From NCBI RefSeq assembly GCF_001039355.2, contig NW_019775700.1, positions 87,153 through 151,152 of the forward strand: DNA of 64,000 bases. The letters are read 5' to 3'. The position numbers and the translations under genes are program-made. A model generated the notes under the pieces. That model was given only the letters and a program-made list of their open reading frames with translations, did no database searches and had not been told where the DNA came from. Origin of the DNA: Lingula anatina. Taxonomy: Eukaryota; Brachiopoda; Lingulata; Lingulida; Lingulidae. Shown here piece after piece: positions 10,757 to 24,600 of this stretch (within the stretch, counting starts at the first letter, position 1; each line of letters opens with the position of its first letter).

Positions 10757-13700
10757 CTATACAAGGACTAGTAGATTTATATATTACTTATACGCATTAA
10801 CTTATGTGCAAGTACAAATAGATGAATATTAGTTAAGATCCAGTGAATAATATTATTAAAATAACTGGTATTTAGATTTGTATCATAGACTTGATCAGCT
10901 TGATAAGCTGGCAATTTTATAGATTTCACAATATTATAAAAATTACTTACTACATACATGTACCTGGATGGGGGAGATGCCTCTCTCTAACCATCTACCA
11001 GGGTCACATATTGATTTTTTACCAGATATTCACAGAGGTGTCTCTAGCTAATTCATCACACAATTAAAGAAAAAAATGCACACAATTTATCTGCAGTAGA
11101 GGGTACCTCTCTCCTCTCATACTAGTATTTCCAGTTTATAATACTGGTTATTGTCAGCGGATTAGGTATATACATTATACAGGGGTACAATGGACGTTAC
11201 ACGTGCACGGTAGATTTATCAAGGTAACGCTATTTATCTTACCAAGTGAACTAGTTTTAGCTGACGAGTTTTTCATATGGTTTGTGAAAATTATTCGTTT
11301 TATTTCATCATCATTATTTTTTATTATTTTTCTTTAATTTTTTATTTTATTTATTTTTGTTTGAGGGGCCATGATATTTTTGGCTGAATTTAGTTGAAAA
11401 ATAGTGGATCGGGACCACCATTTCACACCCTTATTTCATATTGTAAAATTGATTATTTCAATTTTCAATACATATTTATTATATTTATCCAGTATTTAAT
11501 AATAGAATGCAAAGTATTTGAAGTATTTTAACAAGTATGTGCATTAAGTCAATTTCATAATACTTTCTGCTCACATTCCATAAGAGGGTAAATATATTTG
11601 TCACGGTGAAGGGCAGTGGTGACGGGTTAAAACGCTAGTTTTTGAAGGCTTGATTTACCATGGTACTAGTACATGTACTGAGTGGATCAGACACTTCACT
11701 AGTATCTCTCTCATCTGTTTCAAAGTATTTAAAATATAATCATATTTCAAACTATTAAAAGTGTTGTAGATTGTTGTACATGACTAAAATTTCTGAAAGA
11801 TTTTTTTTTTGCTATATTTTCGGTATCCATATAGCCATTGCCTTATGTAATTACTGACCTAACTAAGTACCCCGGTACGTCGATAACAAAGAAACGTGAA
11901 ACATGCCTCACAAGTCTTCCTCCCTGTTGCTATGTATAAGTTAAACATGTATATGTAAAAATAAATAAAATAATAACAATAAATATTATAATCGATATCA
12001 TTATGAGGAGTTATCAGAAGAGGGGGCAGAAAGTTCCTTAGTCGTGAGTTCCATTGATACAAATGATACAAAGAAATATAAGTGATCTAATTTCGTAGGC
12101 CTTCATCAGACGGATGTGAGCAGATGTTGACGCTCACTGACCGCTCGGTGGTATAGCGGCCAGAACCCTCTTATAAATGTCAGGTTGGCCGTAAGCTAAC
12201 AGTATCTGAGTATGGGTTTTTCGCCTTGTGTTTGATAATCTTCATGTATGATCCAACTAACAAGCTAATGAACATATTCGTTCATGGGCTGTTGCAGTTG
12301 AGAATACCGCTGCCTGTAAAAAGGACTCGAGTCTCCCTTCTGGTAGACAAGAAGTAGATTCTTAGTTGTTAAGGTATCATTATTAATTAGACTTTTTGCA
12401 TGATTTAACTAGTTTCCCTTTTGTGGAAGACATTTGATGACGTCATTTCACGGCGTCCATTTATTGAAGTGCCGTTTGGTATATGTACATGAAATAACGT
12501 TGAATATGAACTTAGAAAATAAAGAATTTAACTTTGTGACAATAAACACTTGTTTACAATCATTTCTTTAGAATGACTAAAAAAGTGGAAATTTTTTTTT
12601 ATTAATTTGTGTATTGCACCACTTTAAATATTTTTTGGTTTCCCGTTCTTATAGTAATGAGGGTATTCTCAGTTGTACCGAAATACCCCGTACTTAAAGA
12701 GAAATTAACCCTTGAAGGTGCTCTGAGTTGGGTAGCCGACAAACACCCTCATCAGGGCGGTGAAGTGGTGTGAAGAAAATTTCTACATTAAAACGGTACA
12801 AAATCGCTATAAAACGTATCTGTGGATATGTTTTTCATAGAAGAGGATAAACCCTTAACAATGATTAAAGCGTTTGTTCTTGGGGTCAAAAGGGGGTCAT
12901 ATAGACAAGTGAGACCCCACGCAAGTAGAAAGTTTGAAAAGCTTAAAATTGACATGGCAGTTGCCTTTACTAATGTTCAAAGAAAAGAAGTCGGTCGTTA
13001 CGTACAAAAAGTCATGTTTCTGTACAATGCCAAACTAAATTGGCAGTAAACCAATCAATAAGTTTTGACTTGTTTTCATTTTTTTCCTCACAAGAAGCGT
13101 GTTTGGTTCCTGTGGTCTATCTCTATCTCTCTCTTTCTCGAAAAACACAAATACACATGTGCATACACAGGTGACTGGCGTTTAAATCGCGTCGACCTAA
13201 ACAGAGAAAGATTTTTTTTTGAAAGGTCACCGTTTAATTATTTGATACACTTGAAGCTTAATTTAATCAAATTTATTCCACAGGTACGTTTCTAAATGTA
13301 CGTACGTCAAAAGTATGTGAGTCCTGCCCGCACTGTGACCCATTCTGCAGCACTTTGAACATATCCACAAAGCAAACAAAGGAAACACATTGTCCTTTGA
13401 AAAAATGAGACCTTTTATCTCAAAAGTATATATGCCTATAACATCAAAACGCACAGTAGCGTAGTCGCTATTTATAACTGACGAACAAAACTACACAGGA
13501 GAGCACGGACAGAGAGTTTCTGTTTTAATGCAAATTAAAATGTAAAAATTCCACGCAAAAACAACAATCCCAATGCCAGATTTCTTTGAATTGGACTTTA
13601 GTTGGCTCCGGTGTATCTCCGGTGGGTCAAAATACCCTGTAGATAGAGGCTTCGGTCAGTTCGTTAAGTTACATCAATCCTCGGGCTGTTCTTCTGTAAA

Positions 13701-16458
13701 ACGACCCACCTTATATCTATTTCGTGGCTCTTTGAAGTGCGTTCATCATTGGTTGTCAGTGATACTGGTTGATAATTATGTGATGTATGTTGATTGGTAA
13801 TTTGTTGCTTTTACATGTGGCTTAGTTAACGTTAACGTCTTTGCTGTAAGAGCTAGTAACTGAAATTAATTTTTAAGGCTGAGCTAATTTTTGTATTAGC
13901 TGTATACATACGGGTGTTATTATAATTATTAGTAGCATGATTGTTTTCATTGGCGGCCTTGTTCTGCGCCAACTCCCAGCGCCCCCCCCCCAGCCCCCCC
14001 TTCCCCCACCGTTATAAGAGGAACGCTCCTATGGTTCCTCTCGCTCCTCAGCATACCATCAGTATGGGTCATTACCTCTGAAATGTGTGATTGTGAAGGA
14101 TTTGCTCAACGTTTTGTTTATATTATTGTTGTTCTTGTTGCTATTGTTGTTGTTGCTGATCTTTCTCGATGAAATTTAAACAAACAAATTAGTTAACTAT
14201 GTCTAACATTTCATTTCTTGAAGAACGAGAAATTGAAAGGAACTGCTGAAATTGATTACATGGGGCACTGCAAACACTTGACGGGAATACAAATGTCGCC
14301 ATAAATGTTCTCAATTGGTACTCGGAATGTAATCGGGTATCGCAATAAAGGGAAATAGAATATTCAACGTTAGAACAGAGACTGATAAAAGAAAACACAC
14401 ACCTTAATTTGACACAGAGCTTCGCAATAGGGCAATGCCCTGCCAATAAAATTGAAACAACTTTCACAGCCGATTCCAGTGACGGCTCGCAAAGGGGTCA
14501 GTTACAACCGTTTCCAATACAGGCTCGTACGGAGGTCAGTCACCGATTTACAATTTTTTCCATCTTTATACATTTTTGACCTTTTATTTCTTCAGTTTCA
14601 TCAGAAGTCTTACTTGTCTGCCAGTCAGCGTCTTAGGGGCCACAGGGAGTTCTGAACAGCTGCCCCAACACATTTTCTCACCATACACGTACAGACACAT
14701 TAATTAACTAATTTTACTTTCATTTTCTTTATGATTAAATTAAGGGCAAAGACGGGGGGTAGGGTCAATATTACTTACCACAATAGTCTAAGTGTCATCC
14801 CCTAACTGTACGTGTACCTTTAGCCACCGTACACGTCTGTAGAAACTAAAGCCAGTGCGGAGGGAGCATACACTCGGTATGAACAGCTGGAGAATCCAGT
14901 GTAGAAATTTCCTCGAAAATAGGAGCTCAAATACATGCTACACCAATCCGGAAAGCGGGTTCACAATGATAATTACAATAACACAGAATAAAATTTGCAT
15001 TTTTTAAACTTTCCTAAAACATGATAAGTCTGCGAAAATGACCAACCATTATGTATTATTTGTGTAAATCATTAATTGCATTTTATTAGAACCCAAAAGT
15101 TAAAAAAGTGACGCCTCAGAAAAAAGACACGCATATGATTAAAGGCAGTGCACTGTGAGGTAATAGATACATTAGTTTACATTTAAGCTATATCAACTGT
15201 GCAATGTATGAACGTCCCACAAAATTTCCTTGATTTTGGTGACAATAACAGTAACGGCTGAACTGGTAACAATCCTCTACCACGGTCACAGACAGTTTGT
15301 GTTTACTGTAGATATTCACAGATACACGTAAGTTCTTCTCTAGCTGTGCACGCTTCTGCCAGTATTATTGCACAACAATTGGATCATATCACTCGACTGG
15401 CCGCTGCTAGAAGGATTGGGTGGATGGGATGTCTGATTCATGTGCCCCAATGTAATTTTTGATTTCTTTATTAAGTGGTCTACGTTGGTTGTAAAACCCA
15501 CCGTTCACTGCGATAACTGCTATAACTCAACCTGTTACAACAAGATCAGAATTCACATTATCTTCAAAATCCAGCCATCTGTACGAAGGTTCTAGAAAAG
15601 CTTCCTGTGGTGTTTTAAGGGTTGTTGAGCTTTTTAATGAATTATGCAATTGATTTCCCCATCTTTCAAAATGACTTAGTGTTGCGTTATGAGTTCGACG
15701 CTTAATTAAGCAGCCTCCAAAGCTATCAATTATGTTGCGTTTTTTCCGAGTGTGATCACAGATTAAGATTTTTCTTTAGTTGAAAATCTTCAAAAGGAAA
15801 GAGAAGAGTGAGGCAATCACAGGTACTAAAATAACCGCACTTTATTGCGTCCAGTCTACAAGTTCAAGTGTACCAAAGCCCCCTTTTAGTGTGCAGCATG
15901 CCCTGAAGCTAATTTAGTCTCGAAAGGTTTTTTGCTCTTCCGTTTTGACTTTTCCGCACATTTTGATACATGTCATATGCCAAAAGGGGTATTTCTGTAC
16001 GTCTGGGTACGTCTGGGGATATAGCGAACATTGACCTTTTTAGTTTCATTTCAAAACGTATCTAAATAATATATACATGTATATATTCAGGTGCATTTGA
16101 ATATAACATGGTTCAACTGTTAACCAAATGCAAAGCTTTTTAGATTTTGATTAATTTCTAATACTTCTCTGTCTTATATTTTAACCCGAACACATTTTGC
16201 AATGATTTTTTTTACTTACATTACAACGATTTTATTATTTGATTTTACTATGGGAATTTTATGTGCGATTTTATGTATGTACTCTTTAATGCCTTTCACC
16301 CGTGGGGTGATATATATTCTGAGGAGTTCACATAGGTTAAGATTGAAAATGTAAAAAGACAGGCTATGCGTATAAAAGGCTGTCCATCGTTTCCTCACAG
16401 TATATCATAATCTAACTGACAGACAAAACAACAACACAATGAAATTCATTTATGTGAA
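10757..16458. other. Intergenic DNA between the phosphatase and GPCR genes
   Basis: No gene is supported. Contents are AT-rich unique-looking sequence, a repeat fragment at 12185-12285, and a poly-C run near 13981. An open frame at 12822-13049 (75 codons) is protein-like in composition, but it is unrecognised and lacks splice or neighbour support. Confidence 0.55.
12185..12285. repeat. Diverged copy of the hairpin repeat found at 29359 and 30150
   Basis: The words CTTGTGTTTGATAAT and TATGATCCAACTA, together with GTAAGCTAACAGTAT, match the right arm of the hairpin in the tandem duplication at 29.3-30.9 kb. This shows that the hairpin belongs to a dispersed family. Confidence 0.6.
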
Positions 16459-17536
16459 TTTATTGTAAATTGCAAATATTCATTCACAGAAGCACCGAAA
16501 TATAAATGCATCAATGTACAAAAGCCGAGGTGTGCGTTCACATACATGTATGTATGTATAGGTGCGTTGCATTTTTATTGACAAGCTTAATAGACTGCAT
16601 TTGTATGGACGTATCTACGTAAAAAATCTGATACAATTGTATACATGAAACACAAAGCCAGGTAAGTTTTATGATAAAGAAAATATTTCTAAAACGTCCC
16701 AAATCTGCTCTGCAAACCAGCGGCACGGCTCAGTGTCTTAGGTGTTACAAGTTGTCGAGTATCTAAAATTTACAAGTTAAAATTGCTACAGTTAGTAATA
16801 AAATACCTGTAACAAATAATAATTACCGACAGAATGAACTGTATCGGACACATTACAATTTCGGTTTGGTATGATTCTTTGCCAAACTACAGGTATTTGT
16901 GACACTTATAATGACAATCAAACTACATTTCATCACGTTCTTTTCTGTGAAAAAATGTCTACTTCATATAATGTAACTGTGCAGTGATAGTGTTTGTAAA
17001 ATGTGCTAGAACCAACGAAGAATACCATTATCATATTTAGTATGAAGCACCGGTATAATCGTATAACAGATAAATGTAATTGATATTTTTCATCCAATTT
17101 GACACCTTGCGAATCTGCGAAAAGAACATTCTCAATTTTGTACAAAGGTGGTTTATGTGCACTTACATCAAACTGTATGCCCTTTTATTGAAATGCAACA
17201 ACCGGGCATACCGTTTTCTTTTGCATCTATTTTTTATATATCTGCGCCCAATGAAATTGTTAAATGTCACTCATCAAGTGATCAAGTGTGTCCTCTAGTA
17301 TGTCTCAGGTCTTCAGGCGCCGTGGGTTACCCTGTCCTTTCTTGCTCGATACAATAGTTCCACAGTGCCAAATCGTAGTTGGTTTAAATGCAGATAACCC
17401 TTACCACTTTTCCAACTACTAGTTCCGAGTTTCAAGTTCTCTTAGTTTCAAGTGCGCCGTCCTCGTGCAATAAACTCCCTGGGCCGCTTTGTCCGTATGA
17501 TATGATATTATACAACAGTCTCCATACAAACCGGAT
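16459..17536 (-). terminator. 3' UTR region of the GPCR gene with candidate poly(A) signals
   Basis: On the minus strand, AATAAA occurs at 17184-17189 (about 350 bases after the stop) and again at 16459-16464. Either could end the transcript. No coding region is seen between them. Confidence 0.35.
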
Positions 17537-18510
17537 CTACACATACTCTGGGTAGGGGTACCTGACACCATTGACTTCGTCCAAAGATACCATGGGTTGT
17601 TCAGGTCCTATGTGGTCGATATCAACATGAGGGCTCTGCTCTCCACTCCCACCCTCATGGTCAGCTGGGATGAAGGCGTCTGCGACCTGCTGACCACCCC
17701 CCTGACACTTGCTGAAGGGACAGGAGTTTCGGTTACTCCGACGCTTGCCGGAGGACTGTTCGTCCATTTGATAGACGGATGTATTTGCGCTCGGCCCTTT
17801 TCTTATTTTTGTTTGACCTCTACAGATTGTCCTCTCGAAAGCCTTGCGGAATTTTGTGGAGAAGAGGTTGTATAGGACCGGGTTGATTGCGCTGTTCAGG
17901 TAGAACATGACCCGACAAAAACTGACAATGTTCAGCGAACTTTCTGATGAGATTGTCCGGATGACGTCATGACTTTCGAACAGCAACCAGAGTGAGTAGA
18001 CCCGGAAAGGCAGAAGACATGCAAAGAACGCGACTGTGATTGCCAACAGGACATAGACGACCTGGTGCCGGTTGCGAACAGTACTGGCTGTAGAATTAGA
18101 GTTTCTACCATTGCCGGTGGAATGGAAGATTGTTCTCTCGGCAACCAACACCCGGCAAATCAACACGTAAATGACCAGCAGAATGACCACCGGAAGTGCA
18201 AAAAACAAGCAGGTCAAGGTCACAACGTAACCTTTTTTCCACTTTTCAATTATCGCCGTGGAACAGACCTTCACGGGCTTTCCGTCCGGGTACCTCTCGT
18301 CCTTCTCCTTGGCTATCACAAAGAAGGGGATCGTAGCCAAAATGGCCGCCAGCCAGATGATCACAATCATGATAACACTGCGGCGTGGCGTGAAGCGGGC
18401 TTTGACCTGGAGAGGGTGACAGATGGCGAAGTAGCGTTCGATGCTGATGGTGACGATGGAGAGGCTGGAGGCGTGCACGGATAGGTTCTCCAGGAACGGA
18501 ATCAGCTTGC
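17537..18510 (-). CDS. GPCR exon 2 (TM3 to C-terminus)
   Basis: The acceptor TCTCCAG precedes base 18510. The exon completes Cys110 and encodes TM3-TM7 and the cytoplasmic tail to TAG at 17539-17537. It is one uninterrupted frame, markedly GC-richer than its flanks. The ECL2 region has a Cys (KVCSTAI) suitable for the conserved disulfide. Overlapping open frames on both strands within it are shadows. Confidence 0.93.
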
Positions 18511-18578
18511 CTGGAGATAAACAAGAGGGAGAAATAAGTGCTAAGCTTTTAGGGCAAATTTGAGGATTTTATTTTATT

Positions 18579-18613
<35 letters not shown>

Positions 18614-21600
18614 TTATTTTTTTTTGTCAATATCCATTAGCAAAACGAAAAAATTGCAGCATATTTGCAACAAATTTGCTCCAAACTAAACAGTTTGCTA
18701 GAAACTCTTTACGGGTTGTTGGAGGAAAAAATGGTGCTGTAAATTTGCAAAAGCATACGAAGTTTGCGGCAGTCCTCATACTCCGTCCAATTAAAAACAG
18801 TACCTCATTCGCATGGATAAATTCCTTCTTACAAATTTGCCACAGCAGTTAGCAAATCCTGAAAAAATTGCAGAGGGATGCCTTTTGAAGGCTTCTCTCG
18901 TTTATATTTACATTAAATAAAGCAATGCTGTTTCAAAAATATGTTACAGTAAATAGTAATAGTAATAGTACAGTAAGTTGCAGTATAAAATGAAATGAAC
19001 GCGATAAGGAAGAGTTAACTTGCAAAATCAAAACAAATGAATTAAGCATTTTAGAAAAGAAAATTTGATTAAGAGTTTCAAAGATTATTTTGTGTACTCT
19101 AGCGTAGACTATTCGTTTATTTACAACCATAATAGCCATTATGTTGGCTATTTGGAAAGCTCCTTCAGCGAAAAAAAAAATTACACATGAGCTATGGTCA
19201 TGGATAGTAGTTTGGCTTGGTAATGGCTTTAAAAGAGGTAATTATCTTTCCTCTAATTATATCTTCGCAGATTGTTGACGTGCATGCGAGTACAGTGGCA
19301 GTTATTACAAATACAGGTTCCTGCAAAAATACAGCAATGTTCCTTCCAACGATGCCTCAAAAACATGCCTTTTTACTCCATTATTATATAAGAACATATC
19401 ACGACATGTCGTTATAGCCAGTTGGCACTGAGGCTGGATGTTTAATCGGGTTAATCGCCTACTGTCATGCTACTGACACTGTTTTCTTCACGACAGCATA
19501 TGTATGTTAACATATTGCAACCATTATGTCAACAAGGGTTAGTGTCTGCAGTCGCGTGTATAACGATAAGGACGTTAGTCTCCCAAATGGACACGTTTTG
19601 GCAATGCGCTTGCAAAACGGACTTCCTTCACATGTAAGTTTTTTTAAATTCTCTCCACAAATCTTTAAATACTACCAATCACTTTGCACGTTCGTCTACT
19701 AAGATACCCAAGCCCATTTCACCTTCAAAAAGCACTTTTACAAGTCAAAAGCCTTAACATGTAATCCCAGCACTACGCCCTTACTTCGCTTAATTTCCGC
19801 AGTGCTGACAGACGCTATTCTGAATCGAGATAAACTAATCCTGCAGACATTAATCAGGGCCGTCTCCCAGTAGTATAGAGACCTCACAGGTGATTACCTT
19901 AAGGTCGCCGTCGAGTATTAATTACCCGTGGGAAGCGTTCAACTCGCATTCAATTCAGATAATGGCATATAAATACACGCAGAAACCAGTGTCCCTGTCT
20001 GCCTCTGACACCTGGTGATTTTAGCAGTGAAATCGGCGGTGGAAGAGGGAGAGGTGGTTTCCGTAGACTTTGGTTTTTTTTTTTTTTTACTTAACCTAGT
20101 AGGCAGTGTACATGTTGGATGGGGATTTTCGGCCCAGATGCATGGGGGGGGGCGTGTTTGGTGATGTCATTTTAAATTTCATGTGGCGTATTAAAAATGG
20201 GGGTCACAGAGTAAGGTCTAGCAGAACAATTTTTTTCTTGTCTGACAGGATACTTTACTAGAGAATTGTCGTTTTTTTCTCTTTCTGCAAAGTTGGTGTA
20301 TGACAAAAAATTCCTCACTCTTCATATGTCCATTTTCTTTTTTCGTGTCATTCATTTAATTTTTAGCAAAATGTTTGATATAACCAAGGTCCCCCCTCGC
20401 GTCCCCCTCGTGCTTTCTCTCTAATTATACTGATAATTAGCCCCCCAGACCTTTAATTTAGCTAAAAGCGCCAGCGTAGAGATTAGTGTACACGTAGATG
20501 TCGAATTCATTTGCAATCAATGTTCCTGATGGCTTGGAGTCAATGCAGGACAGGTTTTGCTCTACTTAACGAGATCAGAATACATACCCCCATTGAAGGG
20601 GGTTTATCCCTTAACTCGTCATAACAATACCACCGTTACCGGGTACAATTAAGTTAGTGACAAAATATCATGAAATATTACTAATTCATAATTTCATGAC
20701 ATTTTGTTACTAATCACAATTGCCTGTTGTAAATTATACTGCTTATATTATAAATTTTATATCACCATTTTTGAAATATTTAAGACTCAAGATTTTATAG
20801 GTGACCAATACAGCCATCCCATCAATTTTTTAAAATCCCCCCGTCCCCGCAAAAAAAGTTCTGCTTCACATTGTTTACAATTATTTGAATATTTAAATGT
20901 TGTCTTCAAATTTCTGTGCCAATTAAAGGTGACATTAGACTTCCTCATTGATCTTCTTGATATCTTTCATACTGTTTGGGTCATCACATGGTAATGTGTA
21001 TTTATTTCATTGTTTATAAAGTGACATTAAAAACTAATTGATATCTAAAATGGAAAATGGCTTAAAGGTAAAAAAGTAAGACGTTTTCCAGAGCAGACAG
21101 GAAGGTGATCGATTTCGTAACCTACTTAGCCTTTATTTGTATGGGAATTGAGAATTCACAAGGAAGATTAACCTGAAGGAGACATAACGTAGTTTACACA
21201 GAGAAAAAAATCAATTTTACGAAATATTTACATTTGCAGCAGATTTCTATTCTGCTGAGAGTAAATGACTGACTTATTCATTTAACACAAATACGAGATG
21301 TTAGACAAAGTAATAGACTCTGAGGGTTTGTAGAAAAAAACTTGATTTCAGACCAAAGCACTTTATAAATAAGTGTTTAAATGAGTTTTGGTGGTCTCTG
21401 GTGTCTGGGCACATTGCGTATTAGGGAGGGATATCGGAGATGCTTTGTGCTCATGACACAGACAATTCTGTTAGATTGGCATCGCTTGCAATTAGTCTCA
21501 TTGGAAAGTATAGCCCCACCCCCTGTAAGTTATAAAATCGATCAATTTCAAAAGGGTAAAGTCTTTTTTACAACCAATATTACTATTCCTGACAGGTACG

Positions 21601-24600
21601 CTGTGACATCATATATTCAATGGGGGCTAGATGGCATCAGAAGAGTTCACGAAGTAACAACCGTGCTCGATACGACCCCCCCCCCCCCAAGAAACGCAGA
21701 AACCAAAGTGACCTTTCCAGTGGCGCGCTCTAGGGTAATTAAGGCCGCTGCCTTCTTGACTGACAGCGCGCAGATAACCCGACACAGCGATGCGTTTTCC
21801 TAGTATTCGTCCTGGCAGCTTGATTGCTTTCCATATCTATCGTCAAACCCCTTAGAGCCTGTCTTGGACATAGTTACAGGTCATGCCTACATGAATCTAT
21901 CATCATACTTGAGAAAAGGCAATCTAAATAAAACGTTCCTTAATATGATTTATATTAGACCACTTCATTAATGGACATTTATGGGTAATGGATTATATTA
22001 GACGTCAACATAGACTGAGGATAAAGACGCAGGTCTTATACATTTGAGAGCAATGGTTAACGGGCACAACATTAAAGGAATAATAACTCTTCGTATAAGA
22101 TCTATATTTCACAATCAAAACATTGCGAACAACTCACAGAAATATATTCTGTTTTACCACAAAAACTGCAGTTATGGCTATTATTCTGATATCTGAGCTT
22201 GTCTTTAGACCACATGACCTCCATTGATGTCTATACTCTGTTATAATCTCTTAAGAGATTATAACAAAAAAAAAAAACTTTTTAGAAAAAAACCAGGGAC
22301 TAACTTTGAATGTAAAAATGGATTCATTAACCATTGGTAAGTATGGGAAAATTGTTGTTTACTCCAGGAAAATTTATTTTTTGACCAAAACGAAGAGTTA
22401 TTATCCCTTTAACAACGTACGGGTACCTTAACCTGCATCTTTTGAGACTTTTATTTGGCACTACATTGGCATGTGTCTGAGACTGCACTTATCTTGTCTG
22501 TCTTAAATTTTGCCTTAATGTGCGACAAAATACGTCTGCCTTTTTATCCCTAGAGAAAGCTAAAATTGTCTTGGCATGGTTTAAACTGTTCGATGTGATA
22601 ATAACCAGATATGCCACCTGCGTTTGTTGTGGACCAGGGGCTCCTTAGACACAGAAACGCGAGTATTGCGCCTCTCTTGTGACACCCAAAGTATAGCCAC
22701 GGCACTAAATGGCCGCCAAAGCCAGGAATTAATATCTCTGTAACTGCTCTATGACCAAGACTACAGTGCTAGTCAACTTCTATCCAGTCGCCTACCCAAG
22801 TAGACATATAAACATCTTTACTTGGCACATAAGATGAAAACCTTTTGTGAAACTTGTGCACTTTACAATAAATCTTGTTAAACATTTGAAGGGTACAGAA
22901 TCCAGGTGAATGGGAATTATTTTAAACATATCCAGCAGAAATTAGTTTCTATACTAGTATGTGTATTTGACTGAAAAGTAAAACATACGATTGTAGAATA
23001 TTTATAATGAATTTAGATGGAAACGGTTATTTGTTTGTTGTATCAGAATATCAGCAACGTTTGATCCCTTTTTAAGGACACTAAACTGGAAAGACTTTAT
23101 TTATTGATTTGTATTGTAGAGGAAATTGATTTCTATTAAACAAGAATTACAGCAAAAGCACACGTCTCCAACACGGAACAAAACCACCTTTACAAGGCCG
23201 CCAACAGGTCTGGGATAATCAGGATAGACGACGTGTGAAGGAACTATGTCGTCAGAAGCAACTTTATCATCTTTGACCATTATCACTGGTGCTCTTCACT
23301 TCCGAGGAGTTAATTGGTACAGTCTCTCTGACCGGTGACTGACTCATATTTCCTGAACAAAATCGGACATGGCAAATGACTTCTTTTGTTCAGTAAGGAA
23401 ATAAGGCGACCGGTTGCCAATAAAGCCTTATCGTAGCCAACTGGATACAATAACTTGAACATGAGATTATTGAGAAAATTGAAATTGTAATTAGCTTTGG
23501 CACTGGACCGGAAATGATCGTGATGGGAACGGATAGATGGGTGTTTTATTCCAAAAAACATATTAATAAAAAACGGAAAAAATGCAGAAAAAGACCACGT
23601 GCACCACGTTGAGAGAAAGATAGAAAGGCAACTGGACATCTCATTGCTGTGCTATGGGACGCGTGTCACATGTTCAAAGTTACTGGCTACAGTTGTCCCT
23701 CAGCGAAATGAAAAGTTTGCAGCACATTTGGAAGGACCACTTTGCAGGTTTTTAAAAGAAAAATGTCTTTGCAAATTTGCAAGAGCATCTAAAGCGTGCG
23801 GCAAATTTGCAAAGAGTCTGCCCTGTCAGCTTTATAATTGCAAAGTGCATCATTCACAAGTTATCCCGGACCTTCCAAGACTCCGAGCTGGAGTGTAAGC
23901 ATAATTGATGTATATCTTCGTTCTCCTGTGATGCTCAGGCCCAATACTTGGGACGCATTTTCCACAAATTATTATTTTCTAATCTGCTGCTTTTGTCCTT
24001 AAAGATCCCAGGTATAGACACCATGCAGCTGTTGAAGATGTGCAATGAACATGTATACTGACCACACAACGAGAGGTCCGAAAACAAACCGTTCAGGTCA
24101 TCCTCGTATTTCTGCCAATCAGCACTGATCATTTTGTAACAAATATACTATGAAAAACCTTGTCAGAATAATGCTTCAAAGTGTACGCTGCAGTTTGCAA
24201 AGAAAACAGACAGGAATGGCAGTATGATACTGGTGTTTCAATCTTGAAACTAAAATTAAACGTAATTTACTGCAGCTGTGGTTTTTGATTTCTCCGATCC
24301 ATCTGACAGCTTCATTACATTCCAACATTTAAGGAATAATGGAATAGGCAGAGAACATTTTTTTTTGTATTTTTCTTTCCCCTTTTTCATCCCTGCTGAT
24401 TTAAAGAGTAGATTGATATTCGAATTATATCTGGTGTCTGCCAACTGATAACAAAGTGGTTCAGCTGCAACCGTAATTTATCGAAGTATCAGAAAACACG
24501 GAAAAAATAACTCAATTGGTTACTGACCATATGCATTTTAAGAAAAACTCAGAGAGTCGTGTTTATCTTCATTAATTTTAGTTCATATTGTCAAAATAAT

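Noticed and set aside
10475-10771. 98-codon plus-strand frame
   Set aside because: It is antisense to the LINE tail relic, whose minus-strand translation carries recognisable motifs.
12140-12185. TGGTATAGCGG word resembling a tRNA A-box
   Set aside because: No B-box at suitable spacing and no cloverleaf.
12822-13049. 75-codon plus-strand frame of protein-like composition
   Set aside because: No recognised domain, no splice partners and no neighbouring gene evidence.
18065-18484. 139-codon plus-strand frame
   Set aside because: It is a shadow of GPCR exon 2 on the opposite strand.
21381-21803. 140-codon plus-strand frame with a poly-Pro stretch
   Set aside because: Poly-Pro comes from a poly-C tract. 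The rest is unrecognised and there are no supporting splice sites.
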